A DNA stretch of 24,846 bases from positions 1-24,846 of the IMG/VR virus record IMGVR_UViG_3300023440_000025. One strand, 5' to 3'. Both the position numbers and the translations under genes were made by a program. Position 1 is the stretch's first letter. The number at the start of each line of letters is the position of its first letter. Shown here one piece after another: positions 14,908-22,837 of this stretch. The DNA comes from a virus. The notes below the pieces were generated by a model. The model was not told where the DNA came from. It worked only from the letters and a program-made list of their open reading frames with translations, and made no database searches.

Positions 14908-14941
14908 CGCGAGTGGCCTAACAGCCCTCGCGTTTATTTTT
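14908..14941 (+). terminator. Intrinsic terminator after the major capsid gene
   Basis: Stem CGCGAG (14908-14913) pairs with CTCGCG (14927-14932). An inner GGC (14915-14917) pairs with GCC (14924-14926) across a loop of CTAACA, with one unpaired T. The run TTTATTTTT follows directly. This is a textbook rho-independent terminator placed 38 bases after the capsid stop codon. Confidence 0.85.
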
Positions 14942-14953
14942 ATGGGAGTAGAT

Positions 14954-15574
14954 ATGGAACCAGTTACTATTGAATTGGCCGAAGCGCCACTCTTTATTGT
15001 TCCTGGCAAAATACATTTAAGTATTGAGGAGCCAGGTCCAGTTGAGTTTGATCCTACAAGCCTCTCTGATCAAGAGAAGCAGTGGATTAATAATGCTCAT
15101 AGACTTAGAAAGGTTAAGGTTATAAACCCCAATGGTCCTTCTGAGAAGAAAGTAGTCCAACCTCCATCGCCACCACCTGCTTCAGAGCAGAAACCAATCA
15201 TGCAGCAGGATAAAGATGTTGAAATTGAGAAAGTAAAAGAGTTACTCAAGTCACCCTTACCTGCTCTAAAGAAAAGTATCTCTACAAGTGAGGATCTTAG
15301 ATCTTTACGCCTTCTAAAGACTGTTGAAGAGAAGAAGAAGAAGCCTCGTAAAGGTCTGATCAAGATCATCGATCAACGCATTGCCTATATGAATGATCTT
15401 GTAGCCAAGAAAATTGGCGGTCAGGATGTTGGTGATAAACTAAACCCAATTAGAGTTGCTAAGGAAGATCCTAACATTGTTGAGCTTCTTGAAGACGAAG
15501 AAGAGCGTCAAATCGTAATTCGCCCAGCTAGAGCAGAGGACTTCCAAAATGCCAACCTAGAAGTTACTGATTAG
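14954..15574 (+). CDS. Hypothetical head/neck-region protein (206 aa)
   Basis: Not firmly recognised. The N-terminal ~40 residues look beta-rich (TIELAEAPLFIVPGKIHLSI). Then comes a proline-rich linker (VVQPPSPPPASEQK), followed by a compact helical unit, VKELLKSPLPALKKSISTSE then DLRSLRLLKTVEEKKKKPRK and GLIKIIDQRIAYM. This follows the pattern of small two- or three-helix modules that occur in phage head proteins (helix, short turn, helix, Arg/Lys-rich helix). The C-terminus is acidic. ATG 14954 is preferred over ATG 14942 because GGGAG stands five bases before it, while the earlier ATG sits against the terminator's T-run with no ribosome site. It is the first gene after the promoter. Confidence 0.7.
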   Translation: MEPVTIELAEAPLFIVPGKIHLSIEEPGPVEFDPTSLSDQEKQWINNAHRLRKVKVINPNGPSEKKVVQPPSPPPASEQKPIMQQDKDVEIEKVKELLKSPLPALKKSISTSEDLRSLRLLKTVEEKKKKPRKGLIKIIDQRIAYMNDLVAKKIGGQDVGDKLNPIRVAKEDPNIVELLEDEEERQIVIRPARAEDFQNANLEVTD

Positions 15575-15590
15575 TAGGAGCTGATACCTG

Positions 15591-16694
15591 ATGGCTAATA
15601 TCGGGGACATACTAGAGAGTGTATACCCAAGTAATGGTTCTGTAGGAGTTATTCTTACAGATACCATTCGTATTACCTTTGATAGAGCGATGGACGAAGA
15701 GTGTCTTAAAGAAGCCATCGTAGTTGAAGGTCCAGATAGTGATGAAATAATTTATAATTCATACTTACCTGCAGAGTTAAATCCAGGAGCAGAGGACAGG
15801 TTGCTCGAGACACCAGGATATGACGGCCTTGTCCCAGGCACTTTAACATTTGAACGACTTGATCCTGTCACAGGGCTTCCTGTTTCAATAGTAGATACTA
15901 CTGGTAACGGGGCGCTCTATAAAACTAGGGTTACCTTTAAAGCTGATCAGCCATTTGCACCAGATACTACTTATCGGGTACATATTATCGGAGACGAAGA
16001 TCTTAGTGATGACGAAGAATTCGGTGCGAAAAATCGATCTGTTTACGATGGCGTTGCTGGTGTAAGTAATACTTCTACAGGCTCACCAGTTGTTGCTGGT
16101 ACTTATACGGGTGGACTAACTACAGATACAGTAAATATTAAAATTACTGCCTCAGGTATACTCGGTAAGGCTGAGTTTGAATGGTGGCTAGACAGTGTGC
16201 CCTTTGACCTACGGGGTCCAGCATTGACACACGTAAACACTCTCAATCTTATCAAGGGAACCACCGTCAGGTTTGAGGAAGGGCTCTATGAAGTAGGAGA
16301 CGAATGGAGTTTCGTGCTCAGGCGGCCAGAGTTTTTTCAAGGACATCAAACCTTTGAGTTCACAACAGGTGGTGGAACGATTGTGCCTGTAGCAGATACG
16401 ACAGCTACCTCACCTACCGGAACTCCAATTCCACCCGAACTTGTTCTAGCTGGAACTTTTGCAGTTCAGAAAACCACTCCAGGTGATATGGATGTAAACC
16501 TTAAGCCCGAGCAGTATGATAGAATAGTTATTGAGTTTACTGACACTATCGACCCTGCCTCAGTTACACAGGAAACAGTTCTTGTAACTGCAGAACCTGT
16601 TATTGACCATCCTAATCTGCATATTCAGTCTCCAGATGGTCCAATAGCAAAAATCCTCACCGTTAGTGGAAATAAATTGTTCATTGACATCTAA
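15591..16694 (+). CDS. Ig-like (Big_5) domain protein, apparently truncated in its last domain
   Basis: A protein of 367 residues. The N-terminal domain starts VYPSNGSVGVILTDTIRITF with DRAMDEE, the hallmark of Big_5/SbsA Ig-like domains. The matching closing strand FEFTTGGG appears only near residue 265, after a ~100-residue beta-rich insertion. A second Big_5 domain begins near residue 295 (TTPGDMDVNL, then DRIVIEFTDTIDPASVT) but stops at ILTVSGNKLFIDI, before the strands that normally complete the fold. Sequence resembling those missing strands occurs in the gene at 23275. The ATG has TAGGAG upstream, and the stop overlaps the next start. A neck/adaptor or surface role is likely. Whether the short second domain folds alone is unknown. 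Confidence 0.8.
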   Translation: MANIGDILESVYPSNGSVGVILTDTIRITFDRAMDEECLKEAIVVEGPDSDEIIYNSYLPAELNPGAEDRLLETPGYDGLVPGTLTFERLDPVTGLPVSIVDTTGNGALYKTRVTFKADQPFAPDTTYRVHIIGDEDLSDDEEFGAKNRSVYDGVAGVSNTSTGSPVVAGTYTGGLTTDTVNIKITASGILGKAEFEWWLDSVPFDLRGPALTHVNTLNLIKGTTVRFEEGLYEVGDEWSFVLRRPEFFQGHQTFEFTTGGGTIVPVADTTATSPTGTPIPPELVLAGTFAVQKTTPGDMDVNLKPEQYDRIVIEFTDTIDPASVTQETVLVTAEPVIDHPNLHIQSPDGPIAKILTVSGNKLFIDI

Positions 16695-17080
16695 TGAGTA
16701 ATATCGGAACTAATCATCTAGATACTATTGTTCGTATCTATAAAAATGCAGCTGACAAAACCATCGGTATCCACTGTATCGGTGTACATCAGCGTAAGGA
16801 TGCCAGTCCTACTGGACTAATTGATGATTACCCAAGCTTGGCCGATCGTAGGCGCAGGAGTGTTCACATCTCTGCAGACTTTCAAAGGTTTAACCTTGAG
16901 ATTGGTGGAAGCCGAATTATTGCCACTGTGCAAATGATAGGTAGATATGACGATTTTATCCTTAATCCTAGTGCAAACGATTTTACCCAAGTAGTCTACA
17001 ATGGTAGAGATGATGAAGGCTTAGAGAACGATCTAGTTGTTAGTCTTGAACAATTCCCTACAGTTGGAGACTCTCTATAA
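16694..17080 (+). CDS. Hypothetical small protein of the fibre block (128 aa)
   Basis: Not recognised. The protein is beta-rich with a basic patch (SLADRRRRSVHISADFQRFN). It carries a short motif GLIDDYPSL at residues 41-49 that recurs in variant form in the proteins at 17080 (TIIDGYPTF) and 23275 (GMIHDYPTL). The C-terminal half (IIATVQMIGRYDDFILNPSA) is consistent with strands of a small sandwich. The start overlaps the previous stop and the stop overlaps the next start (TAATG at both ends), so it is translated as part of one tight unit. A small spike, chaperone or fibre-attachment component is possible but not shown. Confidence 0.7.
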   Translation: MSNIGTNHLDTIVRIYKNAADKTIGIHCIGVHQRKDASPTGLIDDYPSLADRRRRSVHISADFQRFNLEIGGSRIIATVQMIGRYDDFILNPSANDFTQVVYNGRDDEGLENDLVVSLEQFPTVGDSL

Positions 17081-17574
17081 TGAGCTGTATCGATCCTAAA
17101 GAAATAGGTAAACATCAGATCATCCACGAGATCTTGGGAGTTAATGCAGGCACTGGTGGAGGAAGCTTAACTATCATCGATGGTTATCCTACGTTTGAAG
17201 ATGGGCTTCGTGGTAATAAAATACTCTCTATTGCTCGCAACACTTTTCACGCAGCCAAGAAGGGCCGTTCGAGAAACGTGTACCTACAGCAAGTTGGAGC
17301 AGGTGTAGCAGGCACAAAGGCTGCTTACCGAATGCCTAGAGATGGAACAATTACAGCTATCTCTGTACAAAATAGTAAAACGAACACATTCACACTAATG
17401 ATTAGAAAAAATAATGACGTTACAAATCTTGCTTCAGTACCAGTTGTTGCAGAATTAGGAGCCCATGATAAACTCGTCAATGTTAATTTCGTCGAGGGAG
17501 ATCAACTTCAGTTCTACATCGACGGATTATCAAATGATCCGGTTGCCTGGATAGAGGTGGCTTGGAGATTCTAG
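17080..17574 (+). CDS. Short fibre-tip-like protein sharing its C-terminal domain with the 17590 fibre
   Basis: A protein of 164 residues. From about residue 50 onward (ARNTFHAAKKGRSRNVYLQQ ... YRMPRDGTITAISVQN ... LMIRKNNDVTNLASV ... GDQLQFYIDG ... WIEVAWRF) it lines up with the last ~115 residues of the next protein (YTASKKNKAKDIYLQ ... IRIPADSTITSMAIKVQNN ... IIIRKNDTLTALATV ... GDEIQIYVSG ... LQLHIARRF). The pattern is a jelly-roll-like beta domain as found at fibre tips. It therefore looks like a tip domain carried on a short N-terminal piece that includes the TIIDGYPTF motif. A receptor-binding or decoration role is inferred. The family name is not certain; the relationship of the two genes is clear by eye. 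Confidence 0.75.
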   Translation: MSCIDPKEIGKHQIIHEILGVNAGTGGGSLTIIDGYPTFEDGLRGNKILSIARNTFHAAKKGRSRNVYLQQVGAGVAGTKAAYRMPRDGTITAISVQNSKTNTFTLMIRKNNDVTNLASVPVVAELGAHDKLVNVNFVEGDQLQFYIDGLSNDPVAWIEVAWRF

Positions 17575-17589
17575 GAGTAGTGATCCAAT

Positions 17590-19086
17590 TTGGCTCTTCT
17601 TTATGTACGTAAAACTGGTGGCGCTGGTGGCGCTGATGTTTTAGTTCCAGATCTCGGTATTATCATTCCGTCTGGTACTGGCTGGACTCTTTTATCTTCT
17701 TCTGACCCAGATGAAGCACTTGGTTCTCTAGGTAGCTTTAGCTCTCGAGATATCCGTGATTCACAAGATCTTTTTGATCTGATTACTGGTGGACAGCTTG
17801 ACTGGTCTACAGATGGTTCAATTACTGAACCATCTGCAAACTATAAAGCTGACTACATGATAGTTCAGGATCTAGTTGATGACACACTTGTGTCACCACT
17901 TAATCCACCTTCTTTAACTATTTCTGGTGTAGATGCTACTGCTCACTTTGACGGTAGTCCAAATAAGCATGATGCTTCTGAAATTAATGTTGAAGGCACA
18001 TATACAAATATCCCTTCAGCTCCTACAGATCTTGAGACTGTAATCTCTGAGATCAATACTTCACTTAGCGCTTCTGCTGCTGAGGCTTTTAAGTTTATCC
18101 AGGGTAATTCTGGTATAGCCACAGCTGATGTTCCTGGTGATACTCTAAATATCATAGGTTCTAACGGTGTTGTTACTACAGTTTCTGATGACCCAGAGGT
18201 AGTCGATATCGATGGTAATGCCCTTTTGCCTCGAGATGGCTCTCGAGGAATGACAGGCACCCTGGATATGGCTGGAAATAGCATTGCTTCCGGTCTAAAT
18301 ATCGATGCTACTGGTAATGTAGACTTTGGTTCTGCTCAGCAACTTAAATTACCTCAGGCAGCTGATGTTTCTGCTACCTTCCCAGGTGGCTCTGAGGGTG
18401 ATATTGCCTGGGATATCGATGACGAGACCCTCTATGTACATGATGGTACTCAATGGTTTGGTGTTGCTCCTGCCTCTGGTATTGTTACTGATCACGGTGG
18501 CCTAACTGGTTTAACTGACGATGATCATCCACAGTATGCTAATCTAGGTGGAAGCCGTACTCGAAACACTATCTCTGGTGTATTTGATTATCGTACAACT
18601 GGTGATGTCCTTCTTCCAACAGAGACTGCTGGCCAGACTACTCTAGCTGACGGCAATGCTGTTGTTGAAGGTGCTGCTGCTGTTATTAATGGCTTTCTAG
18701 CTGCTTACGACGGCACCCGAGCCAAGTGGCTATCTGTTGAGCGCCAGGTCTATACAGCTTCTAAGAAGAATAAAGCCAAAGATATTTACCTGCAAGGACC
18801 GAACCGTGTTTCACACCTTGCTGCTGGTATTCGTATTCCTGCTGACTCAACGATTACATCTATGGCAATCAAAGTTCAAAACAACGTTGCTAACAATGTA
18901 GATATTATTATTCGAAAGAATGATACGCTAACTGCACTTGCGACTGTAACAATTGCAGCAGGTAGCAGTGGTGCTACCGATGATGCTCTAAATGTTGATG
19001 TTAACGCTGGAGACGAGATTCAAATCTATGTAAGCGGAAATTGTAGGAATCCACACTTGCAACTTCATATTGCACGTAGATTCTAA
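17590..19086 (+). CDS. Tail fibre-like protein (498 aa), TTG start
   Basis: A protein of 498 residues. Residues 1-95 form an N-terminal module (VPDLGIIIPSG ... RDSQDLFDLITGGQLDW) also present in the next gene, probably the attachment part. The middle has fibre-type text: HDASEINVEGTYTN, a SRGMTGTLDMAGNSI-type segment, WDIDDETLYVHDGTQW, and HGGLTGLTDDDHPQY near residue 300, which is common in trimeric phage fibres. The C-terminal ~115 residues are the jelly-roll-like tip shared with the protein at 17080. No good ATG exists for the N-terminal module; TTG at 17590 with GGAG 12 bases upstream fits the alignment with the paralog's start. The role is probably host-surface binding. Fibre character is confident; the receptor is unknown. 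Confidence 0.85.
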   Translation: MALLYVRKTGGAGGADVLVPDLGIIIPSGTGWTLLSSSDPDEALGSLGSFSSRDIRDSQDLFDLITGGQLDWSTDGSITEPSANYKADYMIVQDLVDDTLVSPLNPPSLTISGVDATAHFDGSPNKHDASEINVEGTYTNIPSAPTDLETVISEINTSLSASAAEAFKFIQGNSGIATADVPGDTLNIIGSNGVVTTVSDDPEVVDIDGNALLPRDGSRGMTGTLDMAGNSIASGLNIDATGNVDFGSAQQLKLPQAADVSATFPGGSEGDIAWDIDDETLYVHDGTQWFGVAPASGIVTDHGGLTGLTDDDHPQYANLGGSRTRNTISGVFDYRTTGDVLLPTETAGQTTLADGNAVVEGAAAVINGFLAAYDGTRAKWLSVERQVYTASKKNKAKDIYLQGPNRVSHLAAGIRIPADSTITSMAIKVQNNVANNVDIIIRKNDTLTALATVTIAAGSSGATDDALNVDVNAGDEIQIYVSGNCRNPHLQLHIARRF

Positions 19087-19096
19087 TAGGTGATAC

Positions 19097-19894
19097 ATGT
19101 CTTTTAAGGTCAGTACAACTGGCTCGGATGTGGTACTAGCAGATCTTGGTCTTATCGTAGAAGATCCTACGGTGGACCGAGATCTTGCTTTAGAATTTAC
19201 ACCCGATGACCTTTCAGAAAGCGAAGATCTTGCTCAGGCTATTGAGGCTGGAGATCTTGAGCTTAAAACAGGTTCAGAAGAATACGGTGAGTATATCGTT
19301 GACCCAACGGAATACTATCCTGGCCTAGCTTTACAGAACCAGCTAATTGAGACTGAAGAAGAGAACTATATTACTGAAGCAGAACTTAGAGCCAATGCCC
19401 TTAGTGTGTTTATTCATCCTGAGGCAACAGGTATTCCTCTAACCTCTACAGCCGATGCCACTAATAATGTTTACGCTACAACTGCTAAGTTCCAGAAGTG
19501 GAAAATTGCTCCTGGCGATAAAGCGGTAATTATAGGTGGCCCAGCTGCAGGTACATATACTGTAGCTAGCGGTATCGACCAGCAACAGTTTCAAACAGTT
19601 GAGAATATTCCTGATTCCGCAGCTGTAGGGACATTGTCTCTTTACCATCCTGTTGGAGTAGAGCGTATTGGGATTGACCCTAACCTGTATACAAGCGTTT
19701 CTGGTGTAAGTAATCTCGGTGATGTTCTTCAGGGCTTTGACATCCAGTTATCTGCTGGTGCAGGGCTGCCTCCAGCTACTGCATCTGGACAAGTATTATA
19801 CTCTAAAGATGGATCGACTTTTACAGTTGAATGCCCTATTCTTGGTAAAGGAGGCTGGCTCTGGACAGAAGATGGCCAGCTATTGGTGATTTAA
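19097..19894 (+). CDS. Fibre-associated protein with shared N-terminal module (265 aa)
   Basis: A protein of 265 residues. The first ~75 residues (VLADLGLIVEDPTVDRDLAL ... DLSESEDLAQAIEAGDLEL) match the N-terminal module of the 17590 fibre in order and spacing, so both probably dock to the same virion site. The remainder is beta-rich and Ala/Gly/Thr-containing (KWKIAPGDKAVIIGGPAAG, TVASGIDQQQFQTVENIPDS), resembling small OB-like or barrel elements seen in baseplate and fibre proteins. It ends in WLWTEDGQLLVI. An AGGTGAT ribosome site precedes the ATG. The next gene starts one base after its stop. It may be an adaptor or short fibre, but the precise role is unknown. Confidence 0.75.
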   Translation: MSFKVSTTGSDVVLADLGLIVEDPTVDRDLALEFTPDDLSESEDLAQAIEAGDLELKTGSEEYGEYIVDPTEYYPGLALQNQLIETEEENYITEAELRANALSVFIHPEATGIPLTSTADATNNVYATTAKFQKWKIAPGDKAVIIGGPAAGTYTVASGIDQQQFQTVENIPDSAAVGTLSLYHPVGVERIGIDPNLYTSVSGVSNLGDVLQGFDIQLSAGAGLPPATASGQVLYSKDGSTFTVECPILGKGGWLWTEDGQLLVI

Positions 19895-19895
19895 T

Positions 19896-21134
19896 ATGAG
19901 CGCTCGACATCGCGATCAACAACTAAATGACGGTTTGCATGCTCCATTGTCATGGACATTTGCAAATGCAGCCGCTCGAACTTCCTTTACCCCCACTTCT
20001 GGATTTCCATCATCACCGACATCAGTTGATGTACTAAAATTTGCTTTACAGCTTGATGACAATAGTGTCTGGGTTCTAACGAGTGTTAGCCCTATTACCT
20101 GGGAGCCAGTTGCTTCTGTTACTGTTGCTGCTCACGCATCTACACATGAAAATGGTGGTATTGATGAAATCAATGTTTCTGGCTTATCCGGTATTTTAGC
20201 TGATCCACAAACCCCTGCAGTCCATACCCATGCAGCTAATGAGATTGTATCTGGCACCTTTGCCGATGCACGTATCGCACAAAGCAACGTGACACAGCAT
20301 GAGGCTGCTCTTTCAATTACAGAATCTCAAATCACAGATATCTCTCCTGCTAATACAGCTCCACCGACAACAGCTCTTGGTGGCCCAAGCGTACTTGGCT
20401 CTGTATCAACAGAGTTTGCTCGAGAAGACCATACTCATGGTCTAGCTACTGGAACTGCAGTAGGGCTTACTGCAAATACCACAAATACTGAGGGTATTGC
20501 AGGATCTGCTGCTAGATCTGACCATACCCATGACATTGATACTACCAATGGAATAATCTCTACTATTGAAGCAACTGATACTGCCCAGGAAGGGACTGGT
20601 ACTGGTGTCTCTAGACGAGATCACCAACACGCAGTCTCCACTGCAAATGTTGAAGAGTTAGACTTTACTGCGCAAGAAGGGACTGGCCTGCCCTTGGCAC
20701 GAGCAGATCATCGTCATCCGTTTCCTAAGCATTATTATGGTGTTAAGACTACTCAGGTAGCTACTACAAGTAGTTCTTTTATACAGGCTGCACGTATGAC
20801 GTGGTCGGGTGCTGACACATTGCCTGCAGGAGATTATACGCTTTGGATTTCAGCAGAGATCTTCAATACCGACTCGAAGGGTCATATGAGATGGCAAGTT
20901 CAGATCAATGATTCATTCACTGTTATTAACGATGTCTCAGATAAAAGTGGTAGAGGAAAAGAGGGTACCGGAGATCACGTAAGCCACGCTTTGGTTTTTC
21001 CATATACACATGCTGGCGGCACTATTAACCTTGACTTCGATATATTACAGCTGGGTAGTGGTACAGCACAAATTCGCAATATGCGTGCAGTGTTTATTCC
21101 ATGTGTATCTGTTAGCGCAACTTCGGTGGTGTAA
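19896..21134 (+). CDS. Tail fibre protein with HxH repeats and C-terminal beta domain (412 aa)
   Basis: A protein of 412 residues. The N-terminus contains fibre text (HASTHENGGIDEINVSGLSG ... DPQTPAVHTHAANEIVSGTF). Residues ~150-275 hold four pseudo-repeats of about 31 residues, each ending in an HxH: DHTH at 178-181, DHTH at 209-212, DHQH at 242-245 and DHRH at 271-274. In T4 gp37, HxH motifs of a trimeric fibre coordinate iron along the axis, so metal-stabilised trimer folding is a reasonable inference here. The final ~135 residues (YYGVKTTQVATTSSSFIQAA ... LDFDILQLGSGTAQIRNM) look like a beta-sandwich/jelly-roll tip different from that of the 17590 fibre. Its stop overlaps the next ATG. 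Fibre identity is strong; receptor specificity is unknown. Confidence 0.87.
   Translation: MSARHRDQQLNDGLHAPLSWTFANAAARTSFTPTSGFPSSPTSVDVLKFALQLDDNSVWVLTSVSPITWEPVASVTVAAHASTHENGGIDEINVSGLSGILADPQTPAVHTHAANEIVSGTFADARIAQSNVTQHEAALSITESQITDISPANTAPPTTALGGPSVLGSVSTEFAREDHTHGLATGTAVGLTANTTNTEGIAGSAARSDHTHDIDTTNGIISTIEATDTAQEGTGTGVSRRDHQHAVSTANVEELDFTAQEGTGLPLARADHRHPFPKHYYGVKTTQVATTSSSFIQAARMTWSGADTLPAGDYTLWISAEIFNTDSKGHMRWQVQINDSFTVINDVSDKSGRGKEGTGDHVSHALVFPYTHAGGTINLDFDILQLGSGTAQIRNMRAVFIPCVSVSATSVV
20427..20717 (+). repeat. Four in-frame ~90-base pseudo-repeats encoding DHxH motifs
   Basis: HxH units start at nt 20427, 20520, 20619 and 20706, a spacing of 93, 99 and 87 bases. The first two share nearly identical DNA (GACCATACTCATG and GACCATACCCATG). 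The last two share an upstream TAQEGTG peptide. This is the internal repeat of the fibre shaft. Confidence 0.75.
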
Positions 21135-21835
21135 TGAAGAAAACATTTAAGCTAAGTTCGATTCCTGGGGGCCATATATCACCAGGCCATCTAGAAGAGA
21201 GAATCTTTACTCTCCTCGGTGTTACTATAAATGGAATTACAGAAGATGAGAGCAACGATCAGCTTGTCATCGATTTTGCTGAACCTATTACTGATACCCA
21301 GTACAATGATGTTATTGCTATTGTTATGAACAGGGGCAATATCGATGGCATGCGTGACGCTAAGGGCTCTCCTGTTGTATCCCAACTTCCCTATGCTTAT
21401 TCTAGTGAAGATGGCTTTTTCTTAGGATCAACAAATCCCTACCTTGCGGTGGCGTCAGGTCTTTCATTTTTCGATGAGCCCGTAGGGCCTAAAACAATCT
21501 TTGTTCAAGGTGGGTTTGGCTGGACTACAGCTGCTAATATTGGTGATTATATTGAGTTCTCAGTTGTAGACAAAGATGGCGTTATCCCTGACCCTACTGG
21601 AACATTTCCAACACTGATGGAACTCTACGGTCTTGCTCCAGGAGTAGATGCTCTTGAAGTAAATAAGTTTGTAGCACGTTTACGCCCACCTCCATGGGAC
21701 GCTGAACTTGACGCCACAGCTAGAACAGCTGGCCAAGTTCTCTCTGGTTTATATCTAAGATTAGCTTACAACAATGTAGGTCCCAATGATGTACACCTAG
21801 CTATAACATATACGACCTATAAGGAGAAAAACTAA
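21134..21835 (+). CDS. Hypothetical fibre-block protein (233 aa)
   Basis: Not recognised. After a short basic start (MKKTFKLSSIPGGHISPGHL), the sequence reads as mixed alpha/beta, then beta-rich (SGLSFFDEPVGPKTIFVQGG, GDYIEFSVVDKDGVIPDP), ending in GQVLSGLYLRLAYNNVGPND and VHLAITYTTYKEKN. The final part resembles the strands of a small beta-sandwich. Start and stop both overlap the neighbouring genes (TAATG on each side), so it belongs to the same translational unit as the fibres. It could be a baseplate, spike or fibre-chaperone component, but no motif decides between these. Confidence 0.7.
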   Translation: MKKTFKLSSIPGGHISPGHLEERIFTLLGVTINGITEDESNDQLVIDFAEPITDTQYNDVIAIVMNRGNIDGMRDAKGSPVVSQLPYAYSSEDGFFLGSTNPYLAVASGLSFFDEPVGPKTIFVQGGFGWTTAANIGDYIEFSVVDKDGVIPDPTGTFPTLMELYGLAPGVDALEVNKFVARLRPPPWDAELDATARTAGQVLSGLYLRLAYNNVGPNDVHLAITYTTYKEKN

Positions 21836-21999
21836 TGGCCAAAGACTTTGATAAACTACTGATTAATGGTAAAGAAACTAAACCCGGAAAGAAAGTAAAG
21901 CTGCGAGAAAAAATGACAGCCAATGAGATAGAGGAATTAATCCGTAAGGCTCGAGAGCAGCAAAAGAACGGTGGTGAGCCACAGCATGGCAAAGGTTAA
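21835..21999 (+). CDS. Small charged helical protein (54 aa)
   Basis: An open frame of 54 codons with a good ribosome site (AAGGAG) ten bases before the ATG. The ATG overlaps the stop of the previous gene (TAATG). The protein is Lys/Glu-rich and predicted helical (TANEIEELIRKAREQQKNGG). Its 3' end overlaps the start of the phospholipase gene by 14 bases, and the phospholipase ribosome site lies inside it. The ribosome site and tight overlaps on both sides argue that it is real. The function is unknown; a small accessory factor for a neighbour is possible. Confidence 0.68.
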   Translation: MAKDFDKLLINGKETKPGKKVKLREKMTANEIEELIRKAREQQKNGGEPQHGKG

Positions 22000-22837
22000 C
22001 CTGTGTTATATCTTCTCAGGATCTGGTACTAAATTCCCAGTCTTTATTGGAGCCCTGAGGGCAATCGAAGAGCATTATGCTGAACAAGGTATTGAGACTG
22101 AAATTGTTCATCTAATTGGCACCTCTGGTGGTGCCATTACGGCAGCAGGAATAGCAAGTGGTTACACAACTAGCGAGGAGATGGAATTATTCTGCAGAAA
22201 GCTTATGCCTGAGCTAGTCAAAACGCTAAAGCCTTCTATTTGGACATTTATCAAGAGTTTTGGGTTCCTAAAAACAGATGGTGTATTAAAAGCACTAACC
22301 AAGCATCTTCCAAAGACTACAGGTGAAACAGATATTCCAGTGGAACTTGTAACGGCCAATATAGATGCAAATAAGGCTAGCAAAGCTCTTAGTATTTACT
22401 CAACGCTTGAAACTCCTAAAACTTCTCTACCTCTTGCTGTTCTAGCCAGCATGTCTATCCCTTTTGTATTTCCTGCTGTAATGATTAATGGTAGACGCCA
22501 TGTAGATGGCGGATGGCTTAAAAACTTTGCCGTAGATGAAGTGGACGGCAATTGTAAAGCTATTGGTTTCTACTTTGGACTTGAAGCTCCTGCTAAAAAG
22601 AAGGTTCCCCTATGGCGCCCATTCTCTAGGCTTTTCAACTACATAGGTAGCCTAGTTGATCTAACTATCACCCAGAACATGATAGAAGCTCTTAACGATG
22701 TTAAGGGCAACGTCGATATCTACGAACTTAAAACTGAGGCTGGTGGACTTGATTTAGATATTACCCAGGATGATATCACCAAGATGATCAATAATGGATA
22801 TCGATCAGTTAAGGAGCAATTAAATGAAAGCCTCTAA
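21986..22837 (+). CDS. Patatin-like phospholipase
   Basis: A protein of 283 residues from ATG 21986, chosen because GGTGAG stands seven bases upstream; GTG codons at 21971 and 21974 are less likely. The patatin Ser-Asp dyad is intact: nucleophile Ser47 in LIGTSGGAI (GxSxG), and Asp174 in HVDGGWLKNF (DGG motif). The Gly-rich oxyanion loop reads FSGSGTKFPVFIGAL at residues 10-24, with Lys where the family often has Arg. Patatin-like enzymes hydrolyse acyl esters of membrane phospholipids. No signal peptide or membrane helix is seen. It lies among fibre and neck genes and overlaps both neighbours, so it is probably expressed late, either as a virion-associated enzyme or one acting on host membranes. 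Family assignment is strong; the biological role is inferred. Confidence 0.92.
   Translation: MAKVNLCYIFSGSGTKFPVFIGALRAIEEHYAEQGIETEIVHLIGTSGGAITAAGIASGYTTSEEMELFCRKLMPELVKTLKPSIWTFIKSFGFLKTDGVLKALTKHLPKTTGETDIPVELVTANIDANKASKALSIYSTLETPKTSLPLAVLASMSIPFVFPAVMINGRRHVDGGWLKNFAVDEVDGNCKAIGFYFGLEAPAKKKVPLWRPFSRLFNYIGSLVDLTITQNMIEALNDVKGNVDIYELKTEAGGLDLDITQDDITKMINNGYRSVKEQLNESL

Noticed and set aside
14942-14953. ATG at 14942 as the start of the gene after the terminator
   Set aside because: It directly abuts the T-run with no ribosome site. The in-frame ATG at 14954 has GGGAG at five bases.
17074-17080. TATAAT-like string at the junction of the 16694 and 17080 genes
   Set aside because: It arises from the last sense codons plus the TAATG stop/start overlap (CTATAATG). 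No TGn extension or acceptable -35 box is evident upstream, and it lies inside a tightly coupled gene pair.
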